Of a stretch of DNA of 64,000 nt, positions 10,500 to 22,261 are shown piece by piece. The notes beneath the pieces were generated by a model. It ran no database searches. It saw only the letters and a list, made by a program, of their open reading frames with translations, and was not told the DNA's origin. Every line of letters starts with the position of its first letter. Positions within the stretch are counted from its first letter, which is position 1. The translations under genes were made by a program, and so were the position numbers. The DNA lies in contig WNNJ02003857.1 in NCBI GenBank assembly GCA_012934845.2, forward strand, positions 16,735 to 80,734, written 5' to 3'. Source of the DNA: Pomphorhynchus laevis (Eukaryota; Acanthocephala; Palaeacanthocephala; Echinorhynchida; Pomphorhynchidae).

Positions 10500-12090
10500 T
10501 ATGTATTTCTTTTCTCGTCCCGGACCAAAAACAACACCTTTATCAGATTTGGTATTTTTGTAGAAAGCTATTTAATTACCCATGATTGAAAACCGTTTTT
10601 ATGTAATAGAATTCTAATTATCTTATTATTTGTATCAAGCTCATTTATATTGGAAACAATCATCTTACTTTGTAAGAATAAAGAATTGGCAGCATATATT
10701 TTCCAAGATGTTGGGACGTTGGTATTCCACGAAACAATATTTAAATTATTTAATTTTTTATAATAAAAGGATGTTTTTTAAATATCATTTGATGTTCTAC
10801 GAGCGACGACATCTAAAAATGTTAATCTATAATCTAATTCTAATTATATTGTCCACTTAATATTTTCATCAAAACAATTTATTGCTCTTAATATGTCCTC
10901 TACATCAATTGTGTTATCACAAATAGCAAATGTATCATCGACATATCAAATCCACATAACAATTCCATCTTAGTATATTATTTAATTCCCAATTTCTCAT
11001 ATATGATTCACTAAGAAAGGGTGGTAGAGAATTTCTCATTGCGAGACCATCGTTTTGTTCATATACCTCTTCATTAAATTTAAAAATTGTTTTATTTGTG
11101 CATAAAACAAACAATTCGATCCACTCTCCAAAACAAAGTTTAAAAAAGTAATCCGAATTTTCCTCTAATAGCTTTGCAGTTGACTCAATAGCTTTATTTG
11201 CGGCCACATTAGTGAACATCCAAACGATGTCAAAACTAATCGTCGCTTTATCCTTTACATTATAGTTACGGATTATTTGAGAGAAATGAATTCCGTCCTT
11301 AAGGTTGGAAAAATTGAATATATCTAATGATGATTTAATTTTTCTCGCAATTATTTTTGATATGGTATATGAATATGTCATATATGATGCAAAAATAGGT
11401 CTTGCACAATGTTTCTTTTTGTGAATTTTCGGGAGTAAGTACATATAACCAGATTTCGCATTTTTTGACAAACAAGTTCTTAAAATGTTATTATCCATTT
11501 TATTATTTATATTAATCTTTTCAAAAAATTATTAATTACTGTATGTCGTTTTAATGTATCGTCTCCGTTTAATTTATTAAATCTTGAATTGTTAAAAACA
11601 TCCGTACCTAATTTTATACATTCTGCGTTACTCATTACAACAAAACAATTACTTTTATCAGATTTACAAATTACAAAGTCCTTTGTGCTAATTTCGTTTT
11701 TAACAATTTTAATGTATTTGTTCAATTCATCTTGGTTCGAACCTGACTTTATGAGTTTCTTAAAGTTTATTAAGCGTATGTATTTAGGTAAATTATTTTA
11801 TATAGTTTTTTGAATTAAAACAAGTTTTTTTTTGAATTCAGTGAAAATTTTAGGTTCTGAAAATATTATCTTTGGTGTAAAGTTAGGACCCAAATTTAAG
11901 ACTTTAAGTAGATTAGTATTCAATTCTTTATTAGACCAATTTACAAATTTATTGTTAATTCTGTTTGAGTCACCCTCAGATTCTAACACTTTGAATGTCC
12001 ACGTATTGATTTTGTAAATTGTACAAAAACAAAAACATTTTAAGGTGTTTAAAACCAATAAAAAATTCAATATAATTACATTTATTATTT
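10500..12090 (-). mobile_element. Penelope-like element, RT region, decayed
   Basis: Minus-strand pieces occur in the order expected for a Penelope-like reverse transcriptase. 12070-11798 has FVNWSNKELN..LNLGPNFTP (the N-terminal block). 11725-11507 has DFVICKSDKSNCFVVM. 11498-10935 has YLLPKIHK, SFDIVWMFTN (RT motif A region) and the EQNDGLAMRNSLPP motif. Then come a damaged YVDD region near 10950-10930 and, to about 10560, an LTFLDVV-like and NGFQSWVI-like C-terminal block in changing frames. No GIY-YIG endonuclease was found before 10480. The copy carries several frame changes and is not functional. The reverse transcriptase family is telomerase-related. Confidence 0.75.
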
Positions 12091-12819
12091 AAATGATTAT
12101 TTAACATTTCTAAATGATTAATAATAATTAAAAAAATTAATAATAATTAAAAAATCGATAATGATTAATAAGAATATTAAACAAATTTTGAAACAAATTA
12201 AGTGATTGATATTGTAAACGATTAGAAACTGAAAACTCCAAATTAATAGCAAAATTCAAAGGTTGCCTACTTACCTTTTTGAGAATGTTGAGTCGTTAAA
12301 ATTTTTAATGCCACACGTTTACTTTGCACATCGTAGAATTAAATTATTTTCTTTGCGGGCTCTTAAAAATATAATAGTCACGAGAGCACAATGTCACAGT
12401 GTTGTAGAGCAGACAAACTGCTCGAATCAAAAGAACTCTATTTTTTCAACGATAATATGGATTTTTCTGCAAATTCCGACCCATATTCAAAGGTAAGTGG
12501 AGTTTGTTCGTTTAATTGAACCTCATGACGGAGATTGAGCTTCCTCCGGTGCCTAAATTGGTTTATCTTATCATTATAAAGTTTTCACAACATTTTGAGA
12601 GGAAAAATATATTCAATGTACTGATAAGTGGTGTTACTAATAAACTGAAAGGCAGGATAATTTTTAACTCAATTAAATACTATGAGGCAGAAATACGTAT
12701 TTAATTTTGTACCTGTGACCTTGCGATATCCTACAAAGACTACTTCGAAAAAAATTGGCTGGAAATGGGACAATTATTTACAAGCCTATTCAGGCCTCAA
12801 TCAAAATCAATAACTTATC
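12091..12819. other. AT-rich low-complexity spacer
   Basis: Simple A/T-rich repeats based on AATAATTAAAAA units at 12105-12170, then sequence without a recognisable gene. The short ORFs at 12263-12704 look accidental. Confidence 0.45.
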
Positions 12820-13500
12820 ACCTTTCATATCGAACGAAGACCAAAAAGAGCTTGAAAAGGATTTTGAAATCTCAGATTCCGCTTGATTACATGGAAAAAT
12901 GGCCGGCCCATCCCTGTAATCTTCGGATCAACTTCGATTGACAAAGCCCACTTACTTTCCAATAATTCTTGTAACTCTTTTTCCGGGCATAATTTGGAAT
13001 CCACAGTCCTAAACACCGACTACATGACTTACACACACTGTAATTTATGCCACAAATAAGGGCATTGGGCCTCGATGTGTTCCCAACCAAGAAAGTGCGC
13101 GTATGTGGTTCCCCTGGGGATCACACTGATAACAAATGCGTAGAAACGCCACATTGTCTGAACTGCGGCGTAAACCACCGGTGTGGTCAAGGAAATAATG
13201 ATCTTTTAAGGAATATAGAAATAGAACAAGAAACACTAGTCCTCCTGCCAATCCGGCAATTTTGCCGAAGCGGCTAAGCCCAGACTCAATGATCACATAC
13301 TAACACATACATATGCAAAATCATAGACGAGAGGCAGCAGGCAAATATGCTGGAAATACAGAACCTCATCCAACATTTAGCCATAAAGCTAGATGAAGTT
13401 AGGTCTATTCCTTGTACTGCTCCTAAGACTAGAAATTCGCCTTACTCAAAGAATAGGAATACTTCATTACAGAGCCTCGCGTCGATTAAACTGGCGAAGA
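12820..13500 (+). mobile_element. LINE-A ORF1, decayed copy
   Basis: Zinc-knuckle remnants parallel the ORF1 at 6811-7562. Around 13035-13200 the plus strand encodes HCNLCHK, GHWASMC, a CGSPGDHTDNKC segment and CLNCGVNH in shifting frames, the same order as CHKWGHWASSC..CTNCGGSHPAWRRSC in the other copy. Downstream (13300-13500) is a lysine-rich stretch. Several frame changes and stops are present. It sits directly upstream of the ORF2 of the same copy and in the same orientation. Confidence 0.6.
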
Positions 13501-16200
13501 AGTATTGCTCGTGGGTAAGTATCTAAACCTAGTCCAGCTGAGTGTGAGAAGGGCAACCTTCTCACCTTAGGCTCCGACTAGGAGGAGACATCCCACTCTA
13601 GAAAATCAACACAATGGGAAGTAATCAAGGGCCTTTTTTCATTGAATATCCTTCAGTGGAATTCGGTAAGTGCTTACGCACTTAATCTTCTATCTGGTAG
13701 AGATGCAGATGCTATAGTCCTTTAGTAGACGCGGTCTATCCGTAGCCCCAAGACATTACTCGATTTATTCTTAAACACATCTACACCCACTATATTCCGT
13801 ACATAACCCCCTCACTCCTCTTCATCTCAAGGTCTATTAACCCTAGTTAAGAGCTCTTAAAGATCTTCCCTTTTACTAAACTATTCTTGTCCAGACCAGT
13901 CTTGTTTAGCTAAATCATTATGTACAAACGGTAACCGCATCAGCATAGCCAATATCTATATCCGGCCAGGAGAAATTCACGACCGTGACCTCCTCGATCG
14001 TATATTAGGTAGCGGTTTTGACATGTTACTTGGTGACTTTAACGACAGAACTGGTCTTTGGATTAACGCAGCACTCCGCAGAGATAGGAACGACTTTTTT
14101 ATTCACAAACCACCATCCCCACATTTCATTGCTCAACAACTAATTCTCTCTTCGACATTTTACTGATACATAAGATGTCGTTCTTAAAACCCATCTGTAC
14201 TGAGCAGTTGCGACAACAACATACCACCTCTCATGACCTAATTTGCTGGCGAATTTAGTAGGATACGTTACTTAGAAGGATGTTTCACTTTGATCCTACC
14301 AGAGTGGCCTTCTTTCCGACAGCTATCCAACTCTTCCCCAGAATTGGAAATGAGAGTTTGACCGAATTTAATACCTACATCTCTTCGCAAGCTACAGCGA
14401 TTTTATCGACTACCTATAAAGGTCATATATACAATCCCACTCCGACGAAACTCAAGGTCCTAGCCAAATTGCTGAACCTCCCTAATCTTTCTGTTTCCGC
14501 CAAACAGGCTCTCTCGAATGAATACTGGAGCACTAGTTATAGGTTCCAGCTGAGTAGGGATAGGACGAGTATTGCCCGCCTTAATCCTTCTCAGTCTTCC
14601 TTTTTGAAGATTTTCAAGCAGGAGAAGATTGTTTGCTGCAAGGATAGAGCATTGGGTTGGATAGGGAATGTAGGCCTTGATAAAGTTTAAAAGGAGTCAC
14701 TAGCCCTACACAACTATGAAGCCACTCAATCACCTCAACCAATTCCGCCTTGGTGTAACTTTAGGAGTAGGGATCTATCTGTTACAGATATCCTTAACTA
14801 CTGGTATCCACTCCCGGTAACCTCCAAATCCTTCGCTCTACTTTCTTCTCGGGTCTGTCAGCTTTTGACAGCTGGTCAGAGAAGAGAGGTGGCCGTCACA
14901 ATGCTTTTAGCCTCCCCCTCCGATGCAGAAGGCATCAATATTAGTAAGCGTGTTTTTATTCCTAAGAAAAAATCCTGCTCATGCCCTAAAGATCTGCGAC
15001 CCATTTCAATTCAAAATGCCCTCGTGTCGATTTACGAAAAAGCGCTTGCGCGTAAAATCCGCGACCATTTAAGTAGGCGTAATTTGACCCTCCATGTTTT
15101 CATGGGTTCGTCAAAGGTCGCTCGGTTCATTCAGCAGTTGGTGAGGTGGAGCAGTTTTGTCGGGATAATAGCCATCGTCTAGTTGTGGCTGTTTTCCTTG
15201 ACTTTTCTGCTGCATTTGACCGCATCTCCATTCCTTTTGTGATCTATTCTCTAAGGTCCCTCGGGTTGCCTGCGAGAACTGTGAACAGAGTGGAGATCAT
15301 GCTGTATACTAAGCGATTTTACTATGAAGACGACGCTGATGTGCGTCAGTTCTACCCTATTACGGGTGTACCTCAAGGATCCCCACTTTCTCCTATCTTA
15401 TATCTTGCTGCCTCTATTAACCTATTCAAAATATTTAAACGCGAACAACGTCTTGTGGTGTACGCTGATGACACCACAGCCCTGTTCACTGGACACAGGT
15501 GTAAAGACGTAGTCTCTGACATCAGCCATTTCTTTTTAAGATTAAAAGACCAGTTACCCATATCCAATCTTATTTTAAACTCAGCTAAATCACAGGTGGT
15601 CGTCTTTCATAGCACCCCTGCTACAAAACAAAAACTTAAGAGATTAGCACTCTCTGCGCTCTCCTCCATATTTGCCTCTGAACCACTTCTCACCTTCACA
15701 AGTCGAGTAAAATACCTGGGGTTTACCGTTACGGTGAACTGGTCGACGAAAGCTTACCTGGATAGACTCAAACGTATCCTGAAGAAAGCTAGGTGGGCCC
15801 TGAAACGGGCTCAGCATCTGTCATTGAAAGGGAAAGCCCAGGTGCGCCTTTGGGGCACTTGGGCTATCTCGGGATTAGTCTTTTTCTCAAGAGGACGTGC
15901 CCCAGAGCAAAGGCTAAGGTTTCTTACGCTCCTCGTCTCTCGTTTATCAAGCATAGTCCGCGACGATTGGATTCTTCGGGGGGGGGGTGAAAGACCCCGG
16001 GTGGTTCAGTCGGAAGGCGGCGTGTTGGATCGGTTGGGGGACCAGATCCCTCTGGACCTGAGGTCATGAAAGAGAAAGTGAACATGAAAAAACGAAGGGA
16101 AATTCTGTCATTTTTTATCTGAGTTTGTTATGACCTACTTTTTTTATTCTTACATGCTATATTTTGGTGTATTTAATAAAGTCTTTATTTATTTATTTAT
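13501..16200 (+). mobile_element. LINE-A ORF2 (APE endonuclease + reverse transcriptase) and 3' UTR
   Basis: This is the most complete copy of the family. ORF2 opens near 13640 with LNILQWNS and continues through an APE-type endonuclease ending in MLLGDFNDRTGLW near 14020-14060. A linker follows (14280-14690), then the reverse transcriptase: DLRPISIQNALVSIYEKAL (about 14995), FLDFSAAFDR (about 15195), GVPQGSPLSP (about 15365), the YADDT catalytic box at about 15461, LILNSAKSQ, and VKYLGFTV. It ends at 16069 without an RNase H domain. The 3' UTR has the GGGG/CCCC hairpin and tRNA-like segment (15977-16065) and a tail near 16170-16200 of repeated TTTA units. At least four frame changes or stops break it, including one at about 15100-15150 between the two RT frames. 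It belongs to the Jockey/CR1-like group of non-LTR elements; the exact clade is uncertain. Confidence 0.85.
15977..16065 (+). other. tRNA-like segment in LINE-A 3' UTR
   Basis: After a GGGG..CCCC hairpin the sequence reads TGGTTCAGTCGG (very close to a tRNA D-arm / pol III A box) and then AAGGCGGCGTGTTGG. About 35 bases further on, a T-arm-like hairpin has a GGGG stem and a seven-base loop (CTCAGAT in the copy at 3987). The block is kept in the copies at 3987-4070, 19080-19170 and 35268-35352 (minus), and in part at 62525-62580. This conservation suggests a role in recognition of the element RNA by its own reverse transcriptase, which is inference. It overlaps the extreme 3' end of the ORF. 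Confidence 0.5.
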
Positions 16201-17010
16201 GTTCATGTCAACGACGTTCGGCAATTCATTAATAGTCTTGATGTAGCAAGTAATGCTACACCACAAATATTAATGAATTGATACTTCCGCATGCAATTCA
16301 TTAGGGAACAGATAATGTGAGCGATATAATAGCATCATTTCAATCATAATATCAACCACACTAATCGGGCGATCCTTATATATTTCGCAATGGAAGAAGT
16401 CTTAAATAGCACTCAATCTCTGCTTTCCACTGCTACAAATCAAACATATCACGAGCGTTTATTCACATTTCCCAGAAAAACCAATGATGAATGCTTCTGT
16501 CCAGATTAGTTAGTTTATTTCCAAAATGACTTTGTGAGTAGGCCTGCTAGACACTCAAAATTTGAACATTTAGTGGATACAGCTAGATTAGTACTTGCGA
16601 ATTCTACTTACACCATTGCTCGATATCTCAATAAACGTGAAGCAATTGTGTTATTCAGGAATCTAATATTTGGACACCAAGTTCAACATCAAGTGAAATG
16701 ACGGACAGTTCGACTAATGCAGCGTCGCAAACAATGTATGCCCAAATCCAGAGCCTCGAACACGAGATCGAAGAGCTCAAGAAGAACAATATTGAAGATC
16801 AACAAAAGATAGCTATTGAACAAACTCCTGGTTGCTCAGTGGCAGAGATTGATGATATTATTGAAAAAATATATATGGTTCTGGCTAAGAACAAAGCCAA
16901 ATCCAGGGATACGCATGAGCTAACAGCATACGAGCAGATTTTAAAAGCTGTACCTAAGGAACATCAGGAATACTTATCTTTCTTTTTTCTTTTCTTAGTG
17001 GTTGAGTAAA
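16201..17010 (+). other. unrecognised broken coding remnant with coiled coil
   Basis: From an ATG at 16390 the plus strand has codon-like sequence in changing frames (NSTQSLLSTA, then FVSRPARHSKFEHLVDTA). The ORF at 16698-17009 encodes about 103 residues with a heptad-rich helix (SLEHEIEELKKNNIEDQQKI) followed by a second helical part. It may be a gag or ORF1 remnant of an unidentified retroelement; no catalytic motif is present. I do not recognise the family. Confidence 0.3.
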
Positions 17011-17499
17011 CGTTTTTTAAAACATACGGTTTCAATATGGGCTTCTAAGTAGTAAGCTAATAATGGAAACTTATTGTGAGATTGGGGTCTTATCTAGATA
17101 AACCTACACAAATGGGTGGAAGTTATCAGCCGAATGTAGTTAGCCTACTAGTTTTAGTAGACTCAATTATTTAATTTGATTCGCTCTAATCCAGAAATAC
17201 TTTTCATTTGATCAAAAACATATAATGATGTTTTTATGAATGATTCAAAAGCAATAATACATTTTTATTAACAAAATTTGTTTTCGATAATGACAAAGCG
17301 AACAAACGATTACACATTGAACATCAAAATATAAAATAAAAGAAAATTTATGTTAGTCATTAGTTGGTGGTAATAAATTCTTGGCAACTTTATCCGTCCT
17401 TAAGATCAGTGTTAAATTGACTTTATGACCTTATGACTTTTCGCTATTTGCACTAATATACATTACCTCGTAATTTTCCTTTTCAAAATATTTGCTTCC
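17011..17499. other. AT-rich spacer with a partial R1 repeat end
   Basis: Near 17150-17190 (minus orientation) there is a diverged match to the start of the R1 repeat (GAGTCTAC motif). Nothing else was recognised. Confidence 0.3.
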
Positions 17500-18110
17500 G
17501 TCCTAAGAGTTTGTATCGATGCTATGTTCATTAGGTGATTTGTCTGAAATATGCTGAGATACCGTACAGCTAATTCTTGCTTTATCCATCAGTGCATTTT
17601 TGATTGTGTTCGAATGCTCCATGGCTCTCTTTGATAGTTGCTTGTCTGTTTTGCCTATATATTTTAAATAACAATCATCACATTCAAACAAGTAAATTTT
17701 TCCAAGTGTTGTCAATTTTGGTTTAATTTTAAGCCAATTGGGTGGTAGTCGAGGCTGAGATTTAATGAATTCCACTATTAACTTATAATCACTAACTCTT
17801 AGTTTAAACTCTTTTAATTCGCGCATTAGCTTTCATCAAACGGTACCCAATCTACATTATCTTATGTTTTATTATGGCCTTCTTTGTCTCAACATCTACA
17901 AATTTCGATCATAACAAATTTTGAAGGGTCTGATAAGATAATACGAACGCGCCAATGAACTTTCCTTTATATATAAGTGGGCTAACAGATATTTTTTGAA
18001 CGATATTACGAAATGCTAGTGTATTCAGTTTGTTATCGTTTCGAATAATTTCAACGTCTTAGAAATTTATTGTTTTATTCTGTTAAATAAATTGCAATTA
18101 TGTCCATTTA
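17500..18110 (-). mobile_element. Penelope-like element fragment with GIY-YIG endonuclease
   Basis: The minus-strand ORF 17826-17503 (107 codons) encodes LPPNWLKIKPKLTTLGKIY, then LFECDDCYLKYIGKT, then a KRAMEHSNT helix. This is the GIY-YIG fold (here GKIYLF and KYIG) with the CX2C finger typical of Penelope-like elements, and the downstream R and H positions. Upstream, to about 18110, further codons such as NTLAFRNIVQKIS lie in broken frames. The endonuclease nicks target DNA for integration. It is a fragment; the RT part is not preserved here. Confidence 0.75.
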
Positions 18111-18892
18111 AAACGTTGATTCTTTGATTCCATGAATGAAAAATATGATTTATGGGAGGAACTGATTCAGTTTCAAATATTAAAAAGGCATTAGTTGCAT
18201 ATAAGTAGTAGCACAATAGACCATCTATACGATTGTAGATAATGTGTATATCATCAAATCATTAAAATCACATTAAAATCACAACAATAAAAATCACTGT
18301 ATGTAATTTTGTGTTTAATCTTAAGGTGATTGAGAATATCCTTCCTAGACATTCCGACTGATTTTTTTTAATTCTATTAATAACTAGTATCATCTGTGCA
18401 CAAGCTTTTCATCACATATTCACCTGGCAATTTTACACTATACAACTGAACTGACCAAATCTTGTTACCTAAAAGCTAAACAAAATTCCAAGCATAATCT
18501 AAAATACTTTTAACAAATAGCATGTAATTACAGAAATCTGCTTAACTGTCCTTTTGTTAATGAAGAGATGATGTTCATCTCTTGATAATAAGATCGTACT
18601 GTTGAATGAGTAAACTAGCTTATGCCAAACTTAAGGGATGCCGCAAAAAAAACATAATACTCATAAAAACGTAGGTATATGTCGAATAACTTCAAAACAT
18701 GGAAGTTATTTGATATGTGAATTTTATCAAGTACTTCAAAAACTTGCTGATCAATACTTTTAAGATTTAAACACTTCAATGAGTCACAGTGTACATATGC
18801 TTTTATAGGCAATGCATTTGATAATTAGTATTTCGCCATTTAATTAACAAAAGAAAACAGTAAGTTTCACGATGAACATTACATTTTATATT
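18111..18892. other. AT-rich spacer
   Basis: Possibly contains more decayed Penelope-like sequence to about 18290 (minus), without diagnostic motifs. The ORF at 18615-18812 is not recognisable. Confidence 0.35.
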
Positions 18893-19185
18893 TACTGAAG
18901 GGCCCTGACACGGGCTCTTCATCTGTCATTGAATGTGAAAACCCAGGTAAGCATTTGGTGTAGTTGGACTATATCGGGATTAGTCTTCTTCTCTAGAGGA
19001 CTTCCCCAGAGCAAATACTAAGGTTTCTTAAGCTCCTCATTTCGAGATTACCGACCGTAGCTAGCCTCGAATAAACTCTTAGGGGGGGGGGTTAATAGAC
19101 CCCGAATAGTTCAGTCGGTAGGCGACACCCTGGTGCGGTCAGGGGACTCAGATCCCTCTGGACCTGATGCCGTTACGATGTTGAA
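18893..19185 (+). mobile_element. LINE-A 3' fragment
   Basis: Diverged copy of the end of the RT ORF and the 3' UTR. It aligns with 15805-16065: the region around GGGATTAGTCTTCTT, a run of nine or more G, a CCCC partner, TTCAGTCGGTAGGCG and GGGGACTCAGATCCCTCTGG. Broken coding frame; 5'-truncated. Confidence 0.8.
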
Positions 19186-19775
19186 GAAGTTTCAAGAGTT
19201 GCGTTTGACAAATATTAAGGAAGGTAACAATTCATCCTAGATCTAGTTTTTGTTTATTCTTTATCTAACGTTGTAATTTGTTAATAACATCTTTATTTCT
19301 TATTTACTGCATAATATACAAGTAATATTTATTCATCATATTTAAGAAACAAAAAATAACACTATATACTAAATGTATAGCATATTTGTTACAAATAAGT
19401 AGGTAATAACATGTCAATTATACATAATTAAAATATATAGACAAATTGTGATAAGAAATGGGCAACAAGTGTTCGACAAAAACAAAACCATAATGTACAT
19501 GTTGTTTTTATCAGTAAAATATGGAAATTTCAATATAGGGCTAGCACAGAGAAACTGCAATGCAGTTTCTATGTTTTACCGGATTCGAAATTTCTTCACG
19601 GATTCAGTAGTGAAATAAATCGCGATGCTGTATCATTGTAAGAAACCGTCTCAAACGACCTTATTATCGCGTATATTGATTAAATTGAGTGCATGATATT
19701 TAAACAAAACAACTGCTTCGTTACCCGTAAGTGACAGGATAATTCATAAGCATCGTGTCTAGATATAGTTGACTC
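19186..19775. other. 3' flank of E(z)
   Basis: This lies downstream of the E(z) stop codon on the minus strand, and so should hold its 3' UTR. I could not place a definite cleavage site. No other gene was seen. Confidence 0.4.
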
Positions 19776-22261
19776 TCAGATATCTTGTCGTCGCTCAAGA
19801 CCGACAAATCGCAGGTTGTCATTAGGTCGATATCTGTAGTCGAAAAACAGTTCGCTGCCAGCTTCTATGAAGCATTTTGCGTATATTCCTATTCTGTGAT
19901 CGCCGTTTACAAACACTACTTTTGCAAAACAGTTTGGATTTATGGAGTGGTTAGCGAATCGAATTTTGTTTGCTTTTAAAGTTGCATCGACAACTGTTTC
20001 ATTATTTAGATTAAAAAGAAAACTACATTTTTCCTTATCGTAAAGACGACCTCGTTGCTCAGCCTCTTCTTGACTAATCAATTCTCCGCAGTATTCGGCG
20101 ATGAACTCATTTCGCTCAACATCCTCAATTACAAACACTCCCCATCCGGCTACTTCAGATAAACCTAAACGCAGTTTCTTGTGCCAACCTCGTTGAATAC
20201 TGACATTGCTACATGATTGCCTACTTTCATCATTACATCCTGCTCCACACGTAAGACAGATGTCCGGGTCACATTCACGGACCGCTAGAAAACACGGACA
20301 TTGTTTGCTTGAACAGGCCGTTTTACAACTACATCCTGGAAATCGATTAGGACAAGTTGGAAGACACAGACAATACTTCTCGCAAAACATACCTCTCGCC
20401 AGACAACAGTTATCCTGAAAACTAATATCTAAATTACTGTCGTCATCATGATGATAATGAAATGATAACGGGTTTGCTTCTTTGCTCTTTCTAGCTAATA
20501 CGTCTTCATCTGCCGACGGTCGTAACTGACGTGTAATAGATTTATCATTTGTAAAAGTGCTACTGTCGCTACTTTCGCAGACACCGCTGGGATATCCATC
20601 AATATTCGTAATTAAGTGATGGCCTGTCGATAAAAGAGTAGGAGAAGCACCACGAATATTCTTGATATTGCCTCTTCTTTGGTGGCATGGACGGTCAACA
20701 CCGCTACTACAACTACGACGTTCAAGCAGGTTTTCATTTTCTATCGCAGCAACTGTGGTATCAATGGGTTTGTCATATGATAGATTTATTGATTCGTAGC
20801 TTGTTAGTTCTTTCTTCATCTCCAACATCTGCACTGATCTTAACTTAAGTTCAGTACACGAATACGGACGATGGTCACATGGATGATAACCACAGGGAAG
20901 TGAGTTTGCTGAATTTTGACCAGAATACAATTTATGCGAACATCTTAATCTTTTTAGCTGAACACTGTTATCAATCAGTGTTGAATTTAACTGCCTAGGT
21001 GACGACTTGATATTATTATTAAATTCATTGCCCATCTTCGCGAAATGTTGTGGCGGAGATTCGGTGTCCTCGTTGTGGTCATCGTCTTGTTGGTGAATGC
21101 CATCATCATTAACAATGCAATTATCAGACGAGTGTCGACAATGGTCGCTCTTAAAATTATATTGTAAGCAAGAGCTGGTCGAAGACGAAGATAGTTGATT
21201 CCGATGTTCACTACAAGTAAGTGACTCATTACAATCGGTATTGATTATTTTTTCCGTCTTACTGCCACCACTTGACACATAATAATTTGAACGACGCATA
21301 TTTCGACGGTAGACAGATAACAATAACTGACTAATAGCCGGATGAATTACAGATCGGCTAGGTGGTTGAAATTTATCGGTGATACGTTCAAGTTGGCATG
21401 CCACTGAATTGCATTGTTTACCTAAAATTCTGGCATAGATGCATGGTATTTCACAATCAACGAAAACGGTTGAAAGCATAAGCAAAACCAGACGGTCCGC
21501 AGTTGTCCAATTATCCCTGCGCTGTTTATCACTGATTGAACTAATACTAAATGGATCTTTTTCAGCTGTCAAATGCAGGTTACACATTTGGTCATTCAGT
21601 ATTGATAGCAATTTGAACGTATCAGATTCAGGAGATCTGTAGTTGCTGGTAATGCCATTAGTCAAAGCAGTTGATCTACTTATTTCGCTTCTTCCTACCG
21701 TTGCTGCTGATCCTATCCCTACTCCACGACGACGTCGACCACGACGGCTACCACGTTGGCTACAGCATCCAGACGTCGTAGTATCATCAAATGTAATACT
21801 GGCATTCGGTGTTTCGCAATTAATTACCACAGCTTTATCATTCTTTATCGAATCGGGAGCAGTGGTGATGAAGGGTATTATGTTACAGACTTGGTTCTTG
21901 TTCAAGACATCTAACGGATTCCTAGTCTGTGACACTTTTGTTTTGTGCAGTAAACAATCGTAACGATAGCATCGTCTACAGAACAGCGTGGAATATGAAT
22001 TGATTAGTTTATCTAACTCAAACTTGTCAACAAAATCTTCATAACTACGTCTCCGTTTATGCGCAGGCAGATTATTGTCATCTGTTAATTCATCAATATT
22101 TGGTATCCATGATGTTGTCTCGGATGCTACCGCTGTTGTATTCATGTTTATTTCACTCGATGAAGACGAAGATAATGAATTCAATGAATAGTTTAGGACG
22201 TGGTCTATTGCTTGTCGCAACCTATACATAAGAGCACTATCTTCATCCAATTTAAATGTGT
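19776..22261 (-). CDS. E(z): E(z) exon 5: FCRRC motif, SANT2, CXC, SET, stop
   Basis: The acceptor is CTGCTTTAG before 22261, and the exon begins with the last two bases of a codon completed by the G at the end of exon 4 (GAC, Asp). The frame then runs 827 codons to TGA at 19778-19776. Within it, numbered from the TTG at 22250: [10 protein letters not shown] 90-99, a basic Arg-rich patch 166-176, SANT2 246-293 ([23 protein letters not shown]), PCDHRPYSC 457-465, a low-complexity insertion of about 147 residues (466-612), the rest of the CXC cluster 613-680 ([34 protein letters not shown]), and SET 690-815. No LINE or gypsy sequence interrupts the exon. Confidence 0.95.

Noticed and set aside
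16698-17009. Host gene with a coiled coil
   Set aside because: No splice-supported extension, adjoining frames are broken, and it sits directly after a LINE; a retroelement remnant is more likely.
19785-21963. Plus-strand ORFs of 64-106 codons across the E(z) exon
   Set aside because: They are antisense readings of the conserved E(z) coding sequence and have no motifs of their own.
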